Position numbers and translations under genes: made by a program. Under the pieces are notes generated by a model. That model worked only from the letters and a program-made list of their open reading frames with translations, was not told the origin of the DNA and ran no database searches. From DASZZZ01 sp036260375 (lineage in GTDB: Bacteria; Actinomycetota; CADDZG01; WHSQ01): a stretch of 14,964 nucleotides of DNA. Each line of letters begins with the position of its first letter. Within the stretch, counting starts at the first letter, position 1. Location: contig DASZZZ010000016.1 of the NCBI GenBank assembly GCA_036260375.1, positions 1 through 14,964 on the forward strand. The letters run 5' to 3'. Positions 1-6,351 of this stretch are shown one piece after another.

Positions 1-404
1 GCGTCGGCGCGCGCCCGGCGCGTGCGCGCGCGCTCGCGCTCGAGGAGCTCGGCCTCGTCGTCGTCGCGCGCCCCCCCGTCGTCGGGCGGCGGCGCCGGCT
101 CGACGGCGGCGGCGAGGCGCGCGCTCCATCCCTCGGCGCGCTCGGACGCCACGCGCAGCAGCTCGGCGTCGCGCGTGCGCAGCGACGGACGGTCGTCGAG
201 CCACTCGACGACGCGCGCGCGGAGCGCGTCGTCGTCCATCGCCGCGAGCAGCTCGTCGCGATGGCGCTGGAGCGACTTCGGGCGGAAGCCGCGCAGGCGG
301 CGCAGCCGCGCCGGCAGCTCCGGCGCGGGCGTCGCCCGCAGGTACGCGCCGAGGCCGCGGACGAGCGCGGCGGCGACGTCGTCGGGCAGGCCGTCGGCGC
401 TCAC
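1..404 (-). CDS. N-terminal part of a possible NYN/PIN-domain-family protein (runs off left edge)
   Basis: An open frame of 134 codons runs to the window edge without a stop, starting at a GTG (404-402) that overlaps the TGA of the preceding gene as GTGA. The visible part has a helical region (about residues 5-95) containing the segment LRRLRGFRPKSLQRHR and then DDDALRARVVEWLDDRP. A Pro/Asp-rich linker and a highly charged Glu/Arg/Ala stretch that looks like the start of a coiled coil follow. This layout resembles the N-terminus of actinobacterial NYN (YacP-like, PIN-fold RNase) proteins, which have a helical domain, a coiled coil and then the nuclease domain. The nuclease part would lie outside the window, so the family call rests on resemblance only. 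The overlap implies translational coupling to the CoA-transferase family gene. Confidence 0.5.
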   Translation of the reverse strand, partial: MSADGLPDDVAAALVRGLGAYLRATPAPELPARLRRLRGFRPKSLQRHRDELLAAMDDDALRARVVEWLDDRPSLRTRDAELLRVASERAEGWSARLAAAVEPAPPPDDGGARDDDEAELLERERARTRRARAD

Positions 405-1582
405 GCGACGACCCCGGCCCCCCGCAGGCGCGCGATGCGATCGTCGTCGACGCCCGCGGCGCGCAGCACCTCGTCGGTGTGCTCGCCGAGGGCCGGCGGC
501 GGCAGGCGCACGAGGTCGCGCGGCGCCGACGCGAGCCGGATCGGGTTGCCGACGTGGAGCCATCGGCCGGCCCCCCGCGCGTCGCCCTCGACGACCATCC
601 CGCGGGCGCGGACCTGCGCGTCGTCGAGTGCCTCGGCGACGTCGTTGACGGGCGCGACGCACACGTCGAGGCCCTCGAGCGCCTCCATCCACTGCGCCCG
701 CGTCCGGGTCGCGAACAGCGCGTCGAGCTCCGCGACGACCTCGTCGCGGCGCGCGCCGGTCGCGTACGCGTCGCCGGCGAGGTCGGGGCGGCCGAGCGCG
801 GCGCACAGCGCGTCCCAGAAGCGCGGCTCGAGCGCCGCGACCGTCACGTGGCCGTCGGCGGCCCGGTACACGCTGTAGCACGGCCAGCCCCCGTTGAGGG
901 GCGCGCGCCCGGCGCGCGGCGGCGACCCCGTGGCGACGTAGGCGGCCGCGTGGAGCGACAGCCACGACACGACGCCGTCGGTCATCGACACGTCGCAGAA
1001 GTCGCCCTCGCCGGTGCGCGCCCGGCGGGCGAGGGCCGCGAGGACGGCGACGACCGCCGCCATGCCCCCGCCGCCGAGGTCGCCGATCTGCACTCCCGGC
1101 AGGACCGGCGTGCCGTCGCCGGGCCCGGTCATCGACAGCACGCCCGCGTAGCCGACGTAGTTGGCGTCGTGGCCGGCGACGCCGGCGCGCGGCCCGTCCT
1201 GGCCGTATCCGGTGATCGCGCAGTAGACGAGCGCGGGGTTTGCGGCCCGCAGCGCGCCGTAGCCGACGCCGAGCCGGTCCATGACGCCGGGACGGAAGCT
1301 CTCGACGACGACGTCGAAGCCGGCGACGAGCTCCCGCAGCAGCGCGACCCCGTCCGGCGACTTCAGGTCCAGCGCGAGCGACCGCTTGTTGCGGTTCAGC
1401 GCGACGTGCGCCGCCGAGTGCTCGCCCGCCGCCGGGGGGGTCCACCGGACGTAGTCGCCGCGGCCGGGCTCCTCGACCTTGACGACGTCGGCGCCGAGGT
1501 CGGCCAGCATCAGGGTCGCGTAGCCGCCGGGCAGGAGCCGGCTGAGATCGAGGACGCGCAGCCCGTCGAGCGGCCGGCTCAC
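401..1582 (-). CDS. CoA-transferase family III (CaiB/BaiF), alpha-methylacyl-CoA racemase-like
   Basis: A 393-residue protein of normal length for CaiB/BaiF family III enzymes. The N-terminus PLDGLRVLDLSRLLPGG is the usual family start, followed by ADLGADVVKVEEPGRGD and NRNKRSLALDLK. The three catalytic residues known from M. tuberculosis alpha-methylacyl-CoA racemase have counterparts: His138 in AGHDANY, Asp168 in IGDLGGGGM and Glu252 in ALEPRFW. This favours a racemase that interconverts (R)- and (S)-2-methylacyl-CoA over a formyl-CoA transferase, which uses an aspartate nucleophile in another context. The start is the GTG at 1582, which overlaps the TGA of the zinc-ribbon gene as GTGA; the frame is open further upstream but only as an Arg-rich antisense-like stretch. 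A cytosolic role in branched-chain or methyl-branched acyl-CoA breakdown is likely. Substrate cannot be read from the sequence. Confidence 0.9.
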   Translation of the reverse strand: MSRPLDGLRVLDLSRLLPGGYATLMLADLGADVVKVEEPGRGDYVRWTPPAAGEHSAAHVALNRNKRSLALDLKSPDGVALLRELVAGFDVVVESFRPGVMDRLGVGYGALRAANPALVYCAITGYGQDGPRAGVAGHDANYVGYAGVLSMTGPGDGTPVLPGVQIGDLGGGGMAAVVAVLAALARRARTGEGDFCDVSMTDGVVSWLSLHAAAYVATGSPPRAGRAPLNGGWPCYSVYRAADGHVTVAALEPRFWDALCAALGRPDLAGDAYATGARRDEVVAELDALFATRTRAQWMEALEGLDVCVAPVNDVAEALDDAQVRARGMVVEGDARGAGRWLHVGNPIRLASAPRDLVRLPPPALGEHTDEVLRAAGVDDDRIARLRGAGVVA

Positions 1583-1812
1583 CCGCCGGTCGGGGGGGCG
1601 TCGGCCCCGAGGTCGCCCGCGGCCCGCGCCGCGCCCTCGACGTCGTGCGAGCCGCACCACCGGCACACGACGCGCTCGACGCGCGCGTCGAGGACCTCCT
1701 CCTCCTCGACGGTCGGCTCGCCGCCCAGCGTGAAGTGCTCGAACCTGCGCACGCGCTTGGTCTGGAAGACGTCGAAGCGGGTCCGGTTCCCGCACGCGCT
1801 GCAGCGGTACAC
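1579..1812 (-). CDS. Small zinc-ribbon protein (77 aa), conserved hypothetical
   Basis: A 77-residue acidic protein with two CxxC knuckles: CSAC at residues 4-7 and CRWC at about 50-53. Together they would form a single zinc ribbon. The middle contains the distinctive segment FDVFQTKRVRRFEHFTLGGE followed by a Glu-rich run. The start is a GTG one base after the stop codon of the phosphatase gene, and the stop overlaps the GTG of the racemase-like gene, so it is translated between two coupled neighbours. The fold suggests binding to nucleic acid or a protein partner, but no function is known to me. Its position right behind a GAF/PP2C phosphatase makes a role in the same signalling output a reasonable guess, nothing more. 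Confidence 0.8.
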   Translation of the reverse strand: MYRCSACGNRTRFDVFQTKRVRRFEHFTLGGEPTVEEEEVLDARVERVVCRWCGSHDVEGAARAAGDLGADAPPTGG

Positions 1813-1813
1813 G

Positions 1814-3595
1814 TCAGTCTCCGAGGTTGCAGCCGAGAACGAACACGACGGCGTCGTCGTTGACCTCGCCGAAGTCCGTGGCGTCCTCGTAGATCCGGCG
1901 CGTCAGCTCCTCGGGCGTCGCCCCCGGCGCGAGGCGAGCGATCGCGGCCTCGAGCCGCTCGCGTCCGTAGAGCTCGCCCCCGCGGCGCGCGTCGACGAGG
2001 CCGTCGGTGTACGCGACCAGCAGGTCGCCCGGCGCGAGCGCCAGCGTCGCGGCGGAGAACTCCTGCCCCTCGAACGCGCCGATCAGGCCGCCGCTCGGAT
2101 CGACGACCTCGACCGACCCGTCCTCGGCCCGGTACCGCAGCGGCGGCGGGTGCCCCGCGACCGCGAGCTGGCAGCGCCGGACGGCCGGCTCGTAGACGGC
2201 GTAGACGACGGTCGCGAAGCGGTCCTCACCGAGCCCGCTCACGAGCGCGTTGTTGAGGTGGAACATCACGCTCGCGGGGGCCGGGTTGCGCATCGCGAAC
2301 GCGCGCAGCATGTACTTCGTCTGGGCCGTGTGCGCGGCGGCCTCGGCCCCCTTGCCCGACACGTCGCCGACGACGATGCCGAACACCCCGTCGCCGAGGT
2401 CGAAGACGTCGTAGAAGTCGCCGCCGATGTCCGACTCGCCGCTCGCGGGCTCGTAGATGGCGCCGATGCTGCACCCGACCATGGGCGGCATCTCCGTCGC
2501 GAGCAGCCCCTGCTGGAGGCTGCGCGCGACGCGGCGCTGGCGCTCGAAGCGCTGCGAGTTCTCGATCGCCATCGCCGCCTGCGCGGCGAGCACGCTGAGC
2601 GCCTCGATCTCGTCGGCGCCGAGCGCCAGCGAGCGCCCGAAGAACACGACGACCGCGCCCAGCACGGGCGACTCCGATCCGAGGATCGGGGCCGCGACCG
2701 CGCCCACCGCCCCCTCCGGGTCGCTCGACGCGTCGCCGAGCGCGGGCACCGTCACGGTCTTGCCGTGCAGGAGGTCGTTCCACGGCTCGAGGCGCAGGTC
2801 GATGCGGGCGAAGCGCTCGGCGCCCGGAGGCCGCACGCCGTAGTTGGCGGCGCCGACGAGCACCGAGCGCGACTGGTCGAGCAGGTAGATCGCCGCGCCG
2901 TCGCCCGCGAGCAGGGTCGCGGCCCCCGCCGCGACCTCGTCGACGACGGCGCCGAGACGCAGCCGCGACCCGACCCGCAGGCCGAACGCGCGCAGCGCCT
3001 GGAGGAGGTTGAACTGGCGCGCGTTGGCGAGGGCGGCGCCGACCTGGCGCGCCACGCCCCGGGCCAGCGCCTCGTCCTTCGGCGAGAACGAGCGCGCGTC
3101 CGAGAACTCGATCGCGAGCGCGCCGAACTGCTCGCCGCGGCGCAGGAGCGGGATGCCGACGAACGCGCCCATCCCGCGCCGCCGCGCGAGCGCCGCCCCG
3201 AGGCGGCCGTCGGCCACGACGTCGGGGACGAACACGGGCGCGTGGCCCTCGACGACCTCCTCGAGCAGCGGGAGCCCGTCCTCGTCGCCGGCGAGCTCGT
3301 CGAGGAAGCGCGCCCGGTCGTCGTCGTAGCCGAAGTGAGCCTGGATGGCGAAGCGCCGGCGCCCGGGGTCCCACGTCGCCGCGAAGCACCGGTCGGCGGA
3401 CAGCAGCTCCGGCACGGTCCTCACGGCCATCTCGAGGGTCTGCTCGACGGAGCGGACCTCCGACAGGGCGCCGGACAGCCCGAGCAGGACGTGGGCGACC
3501 TCGGACTCCTCACGCAGCAACTCGAGCGTGCGCTCGAGCTCGCGGATGCGGACGTCGTCGCCCGGGGGCGTGTGGGGGAAGGTCTCCGTCGCCAT
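1814..3595 (-). CDS. Double-GAF sensor with C-terminal SpoIIE-type PP2C phosphatase
   Basis: A 593-residue soluble protein. After a short coiled coil (about 13-45) come two GAF-like sensor domains, at about 50-195 and 200-350. A helix leads into a SpoIIE/PP2C serine phosphatase domain (about 355-590). Metal-binding PP2C motifs are present: GGDFYDVF (391-398), GDVSGKG (410-416), YTDGLVDARR (529-538) and the terminal NDDAVVFVL (579-587). Enzymes of this type (RsbU/RsbP class) remove phosphate from anti-anti-sigma factors and so control partner-switching sigma regulation. No transmembrane segment is seen, so the signal is presumably cytoplasmic or a small diffusible molecule. The ATG has little Shine-Dalgarno match and lies only 9 bases after a TAGAGT -10-like element, so the leader is very short. 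No RsbV/RsbW partner is encoded nearby. It heads the four-gene minus-strand operon. Confidence 0.9.
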   Translation of the reverse strand: MATETFPHTPPGDDVRIRELERTLELLREESEVAHVLLGLSGALSEVRSVEQTLEMAVRTVPELLSADRCFAATWDPGRRRFAIQAHFGYDDDRARFLDELAGDEDGLPLLEEVVEGHAPVFVPDVVADGRLGAALARRRGMGAFVGIPLLRRGEQFGALAIEFSDARSFSPKDEALARGVARQVGAALANARQFNLLQALRAFGLRVGSRLRLGAVVDEVAAGAATLLAGDGAAIYLLDQSRSVLVGAANYGVRPPGAERFARIDLRLEPWNDLLHGKTVTVPALGDASSDPEGAVGAVAAPILGSESPVLGAVVVFFGRSLALGADEIEALSVLAAQAAMAIENSQRFERQRRVARSLQQGLLATEMPPMVGCSIGAIYEPASGESDIGGDFYDVFDLGDGVFGIVVGDVSGKGAEAAAHTAQTKYMLRAFAMRNPAPASVMFHLNNALVSGLGEDRFATVVYAVYEPAVRRCQLAVAGHPPPLRYRAEDGSVEVVDPSGGLIGAFEGQEFSAATLALAPGDLLVAYTDGLVDARRGGELYGRERLEAAIARLAPGATPEELTRRIYEDATDFGEVNDDAVVFVLGCNLGD

Positions 3596-3604
3596 GGTCG
3601 GGTC

Positions 3605-3610
3605 ACTCTA
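3605..3610 (-). promoter_or_regulatory. Candidate -10 element of the phosphatase operon
   Basis: TAGAGT on the minus strand ends nine bases before the phosphatase ATG, which would put the transcript start one to three bases upstream of it. No convincing -35 hexamer lies at the usual distance. It shares the 79-bp divergent intergenic region with the SOS box, so LexA might also touch this promoter. Confidence 0.35.
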
Positions 3611-3654
3611 AACCCGACCGCCCTCGTGGCCGCGGCGGCACGCCTCCACCCTAG

Positions 3655-3670
3655 GCGAACACACGTTCGC
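3655..3670 (+). promoter_or_regulatory. LexA-binding SOS box
   Basis: The perfect palindrome GCGAAC-ACAC-GTTCGC is present. Its 14-base core (3656-3669) matches the Gram-positive/actinobacterial SOS consensus CGAACRNRYGTTCG at every defined position. It abuts a TATAGT -10 element (3671-3676), so bound LexA would block RNA polymerase directly. The gene downstream is a DNA-repair nuclease, which makes SOS induction the natural reading. Confidence 0.85.
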
Positions 3671-3676
3671 TATAGT
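3671..3676 (+). promoter_or_regulatory. -10 element of the SOS-controlled nuclease gene
   Basis: TATAGT follows the SOS box without a gap. Counting seven bases downstream puts the transcript start on the GTG at 3684, so the mRNA would be leaderless. No Shine-Dalgarno sequence lies in front of that GTG, which fits. The expected -35 position (about 3648-3653) has no TTGACA-like match. Confidence 0.6.
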
Positions 3677-3683
3677 GGCCGGC

Positions 3684-5333
3684 GTGCTCGCCCAGCGGAC
3701 GTTCGAGGACCTCGGCACGCCGCTCGCCGCGGTGACGTTCTGCGTCGTCGACCTCGAGACGACGGGAGGGTCGCCGGCGACGTGCGGGATCACCGAGATC
3801 GGCGCGCTCAAGGTCCGCCGCGGCGAGGTGACGGGGACGTTCCACACGCTCGTCGACCCGGGCACGCCCGTCCCCGCGTTCGTACGGCTGCTCACCGGCA
3901 TCGACGACGCCATGCTCTCGGACGCGCCCGGCGTCGAGGCGGTGCTGCCGAGCTTTCTCGAGTTCGCCGGCGGCGCGGTCCTCGTGGCGCACAACGCGCG
4001 CTTCGACGTCGGGTTCCTCGACGCGGCGCTGCGCCGCGCCGGCTATCCCGCGCTCGCGAACCGCGTCGTCGACACCGCCGCGCTGGCGCGCAAGGTCCTC
4101 GCCGGCGAGGTTCCCGACCACCGGCTCGCGACGCTGGCGCGCCACCTCCGGTGCGCGCACCAGCCGTGCCACCGCGCCTTCCAGGACGTCCTCGCGACCA
4201 CCGACGTGCTGCACGCGCTGATCGAGCGCGTCGCGGGCTTCGGCGTCACGACCCTGGAGGACCTCGTCGCGGTGTCGGCGGCGCGCCTCGACGGCACCTT
4301 CGCCAAGATCTCGCTGGCCGACGATCTCCCCCGGGGGCCGGGCGTGTACCGCTTCGTCGACGCGCGCGGGGCGACGCTCTACGTCGGCAAGGCGGCCGAC
4401 GTGCGGGCCCGGGTGCGGTCGTACTTCTACGGCGACGCGCGCCGGCGCATGCGCGACTTGCTGCGCGAGGCGCAGGGCGTGCGCGCCGAGACGCACGCGA
4501 CGACGCTCGAGGCGGAGGTCGCGGAGGCGCGCGCGATCGCACGCGAGACGCCGCCCTACAACCGCTCCGGGAAGCGCGCGCCGGCGTGGTACGTCAAGGT
4601 GTCGCTGCGCGGACGCGGCGCCAAGGTGGCGCCGACGCGCACGCCCAAGGACGACCGCGCGGTGTACCTCGGCCCCCTGCCGTCGCTGCGCGTCGCGCGC
4701 GCGCTCGTCGATTGCCTGCGCGACGCGCTGCCGCTGCACCGCTGCGCCGCTCCGGAGCGTTGCCGCGGGTGCGCGTTCGCCGAGCTCGGCACGTGCGCGG
4801 AGCGCGGCGAGCCGCTGCGCGCCGCGGCCGCCGCGCTCGCGGGCGACCCGCGTCCGGTCGTCGCCGCGCTGCACGAGCGGATGGCGCGCCTCGCGCGCGA
4901 CGAGCGCTTCGAGGAGGCCGCGGAGGTGCGCGACCGGGCCGCGCTGCTGGCGCGCACGCTCGTGCGCGCCGCGGAGGTGCGCGCGCTGGTCGACGCGGGC
5001 GACGTCGTGCTCGCGCTCGGACGCCGCGTCGTGCTCGTGCGCGCGGGGTCGGTCGCGGCGGCGCTCGACTGCGCGCCCGGCGACGAGCGGGCGGCGTGCG
5101 ACGCGCTCCTCGCCGGCACCGGGCCCGCGCCTCGGGCACACGCGCACGTCGACGCCGCGCGGCACCGCGAGGCCGCGATCGTCGCGTCGTGGGTGCGGCG
5201 CGAGGGTGCCGGCGCGCGCGTCCTCTACGCGCAGCGCGCGTGGGTCATGCCCAGCGCGCTCGCGCCGTGCGCCCCGACGCGCGCGTTCAGGCCCGCCCCG
5301 CGCCCCGGTTTTCCGGCCGCGGCGCGCGGGTAG
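3684..5333 (+). CDS. DEDDh exonuclease (DnaQ-like) fused to UvrC-like GIY-YIG endonuclease module
   Basis: A 549-residue two-enzyme fusion of the type known in actinobacteria (M. tuberculosis Rv2191 has this layout). Residues about 20-185 form a DnaQ-like 3'-5' exonuclease with DEDDh residues Asp23 and Glu25 (VVDLETTGG), Asp108 (HNARFD), and His163/Asp168 (HRAFQD). Residues about 215-300 are a GIY-YIG endonuclease domain with GPGVYRF and YVGKA. A four-cysteine cluster (354, 360, 363, 371) follows, and then a UVR-like motif around FEEAAEVRDR (408-417). The UvrC C-terminal RNase H-like nuclease and HhH domains are absent, as in Cho, so only the GIY-YIG incision is expected. A GTG at 3675 is in frame but lies inside the -10 element, so 3684 is preferred. 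The SOS box indicates damage induction; a dodecin follows after 47 bp. Confidence 0.9.
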   Translation: MLAQRTFEDLGTPLAAVTFCVVDLETTGGSPATCGITEIGALKVRRGEVTGTFHTLVDPGTPVPAFVRLLTGIDDAMLSDAPGVEAVLPSFLEFAGGAVLVAHNARFDVGFLDAALRRAGYPALANRVVDTAALARKVLAGEVPDHRLATLARHLRCAHQPCHRAFQDVLATTDVLHALIERVAGFGVTTLEDLVAVSAARLDGTFAKISLADDLPRGPGVYRFVDARGATLYVGKAADVRARVRSYFYGDARRRMRDLLREAQGVRAETHATTLEAEVAEARAIARETPPYNRSGKRAPAWYVKVSLRGRGAKVAPTRTPKDDRAVYLGPLPSLRVARALVDCLRDALPLHRCAAPERCRGCAFAELGTCAERGEPLRAAAAALAGDPRPVVAALHERMARLARDERFEEAAEVRDRAALLARTLVRAAEVRALVDAGDVVLALGRRVVLVRAGSVAAALDCAPGDERAACDALLAGTGPAPRAHAHVDAARHREAAIVASWVRREGAGARVLYAQRAWVMPSALAPCAPTRAFRPAPRPGFPAAARG

Positions 5334-5364
5334 GCACCGAAGCAACCGCAGTCACCCCGAGCAC

Positions 5365-5373
5365 AGAGGAGGG
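5365..5373 (+). promoter_or_regulatory. Strong ribosome binding site of dodecin
   Basis: AGAGGAGGG ends seven bases before the dodecin ATG at 5381 and is the best Shine-Dalgarno match in the window. It selects that ATG over the out-of-frame ATG at 5374. Confidence 0.75.
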
Positions 5374-5380
5374 ATGCACC

Positions 5381-5605
5381 ATGCCGGACGACGTCCCGGG
5401 CGGTGTCGTCAAGATCACCGAGCTCGTCGGGAGCTCCCCCAACTCCTTCTCGGACGCCGTGCGAAACGCAGTCAAGACCGCGTCCGAGACCATCCGCAAC
5501 ATTCGCGGGGTCGAGGTCCTGAGCAGCAACGCCGACGTCGGCGAGAACGGCGAGCTCACCCTCTACAAGGTGCACTGCAAGATCGCGTTCCTCGTCGAGC
5601 GCTGA
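5381..5605 (+). CDS. Dodecin family flavin-binding/storage protein
   Basis: A 74-residue protein of typical dodecin length with the family pattern VVKITELVGSSPNSFSDAVRNAV, TIRNIRGVEV and a final strand KVHCKIAFLVE. Dodecins form hollow 12-subunit shells that bind flavins or related cofactors and keep them out of redox chemistry. Two residues central to flavin stacking in Halobacterium dodecin, Trp36 and Gln55, correspond by simple alignment to Gly43 and Lys63 here, so ligand type or affinity may differ. Some bacterial dodecins also carry Gly at the first position. It starts 47 bp after the SOS-controlled nuclease and could be read through from it, but its strong ribosome binding site suggests abundant independent translation. 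A perfect hairpin follows the stop. Confidence 0.92.
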   Translation: MPDDVPGGVVKITELVGSSPNSFSDAVRNAVKTASETIRNIRGVEVLSSNADVGENGELTLYKVHCKIAFLVER

Positions 5606-5610
5606 CGCGT

Positions 5611-5657
5611 CGTGCGCGCCCGGCCGCGGGTCGACGGACGACGGCCGGGCGCGCACG
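5611..5657. terminator. Hairpin between convergent genes, likely bidirectional terminator
   Basis: Arms at 5611-5625 and 5643-5657 are perfectly complementary over 15 bases, nearly all G/C, around a 17-base loop. It sits 5 bp after the dodecin stop and 22 bp from the stop of the convergent phosphatidyltransferase gene, so it can act for both. No T-tract follows, which is common for terminators of high-GC actinobacteria. Confidence 0.7.
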
Positions 5658-5679
5658 TCGACTTCGGCGCGCCCGCCGG

Positions 5680-6294
5680 TCAGCGAGACGTGTCGGCCGC
5701 CGAGCTCGTCGTATCGGTGTCGAGCCGGCGCAACGCCCGGCCCCCGACGATCGTGCGGTGCACCGACGTGAGCGTCCCGAGCACGGCGACGATCACGAGT
5801 CCTTGCGATATCCATCCGAACACGGCCGTGACGACGATGACGAGGATGCGCGTGTCGCGGCCCCCGATGCCCTCGGGACAGTCCGCACCGAGCGACTGCG
5901 CGCGCGCCCGCGTGTAGCTCGTGAGCAACGAGCCCACCATGGCGATCGCGGCGAGCGCGCCGTAGCGCTCGAAGTCCGACAGTCCGAGCCCCAGCAGCAT
6001 CGCGGCGTCCATCCAGCGATCGAGGACGCTGTCGAGGAACGCGCCGCGGCGCGACGACCTGCCGGTGACGCGCGCGAGGTCGCCGTCGATGCAGTCGGTG
6101 ATGACCGCGGCGAACGTCAGCGCCGCGCCGACGACGTACTGGTCGACCGCGAACGCGATCGCGCCGAGGAACGCGATGCACGCGCTGACCCACGTGACCT
6201 GTATCGGCGTGACCGGAGTGCGCGCGAGAAAAGCCGCCGCCGGGACCGACAGCGGCCGAAACAAGTAACGAGTCACTACGTAGCGCAAGTTCAA
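5680..6294 (-). CDS. CDP-alcohol phosphatidyltransferase family membrane enzyme
   Basis: A 204-residue integral membrane protein with about five to six hydrophobic segments. It has the complete family signature D-x2-D-G-x2-A-R-x8-G-x3-D-x3-D between Asp67 and Asp92 (DCIDGDLAR through GAFLDSVLD). The four aspartates bind two divalent metals and transfer a phosphoalcohol onto CDP-diacylglycerol or a similar CDP-alcohol, giving phospholipid or a phospholipid head-group precursor. A later SYTRARAQ segment is also family-typical. The TTG at 6294 is chosen because GGGGAG lies 7 bases upstream; a GTG at 6315 would add seven residues but has no ribosome binding site. It lies downstream of trpD, 57 bp from that stop. 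The acceptor alcohol (glycerol phosphate, inositol phosphate or other) cannot be told from sequence. Confidence 0.88.
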   Translation of the reverse strand: MNLRYVVTRYLFRPLSVPAAAFLARTPVTPIQVTWVSACIAFLGAIAFAVDQYVVGAALTFAAVITDCIDGDLARVTGRSSRRGAFLDSVLDRWMDAAMLLGLGLSDFERYGALAAIAMVGSLLTSYTRARAQSLGADCPEGIGGRDTRILVIVVTAVFGWISQGLVIVAVLGTLTSVHRTIVGGRALRRLDTDTTSSAADTSR

Positions 6295-6301
6295 GGCTTC
6301 G

Positions 6302-6307
6302 CTCCCC
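6302..6307 (-). promoter_or_regulatory. Ribosome binding site supporting a TTG start
   Basis: GGGGAG on the minus strand lies 7 bases before the TTG at 6294. A TATCCT -10-like hexamer at 6321-6316 would start a transcript at about 6309, downstream of the alternative GTG at 6315. Both observations favour the TTG start of the phosphatidyltransferase. Confidence 0.45.
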
Positions 6308-6351
6308 GGGCGCACAGGATAGCCGACCCTAAACGTTCGACACGCATGCGC

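Noticed and set aside
1434..1440. Run of seven G (and seven C at 71-77) as possible frameshift sites
   Set aside because: Both flanking reading frames continue unbroken through the runs and the proteins keep family motifs on both sides.
479..5605. A very long plus-strand open frame (about 1700 codons)
   Set aside because: It is the antisense reading of the minus-strand operon and an off-frame reading of the nuclease gene, extremely rich in Arg/Ala/Gly, with no family motifs. Only its last 75 codons are real (dodecin).
6316..6345. CGAACGTTTAGG near the phosphatidyltransferase start as a second SOS box
   Set aside because: The second half-site and the spacing of the LexA consensus are missing.
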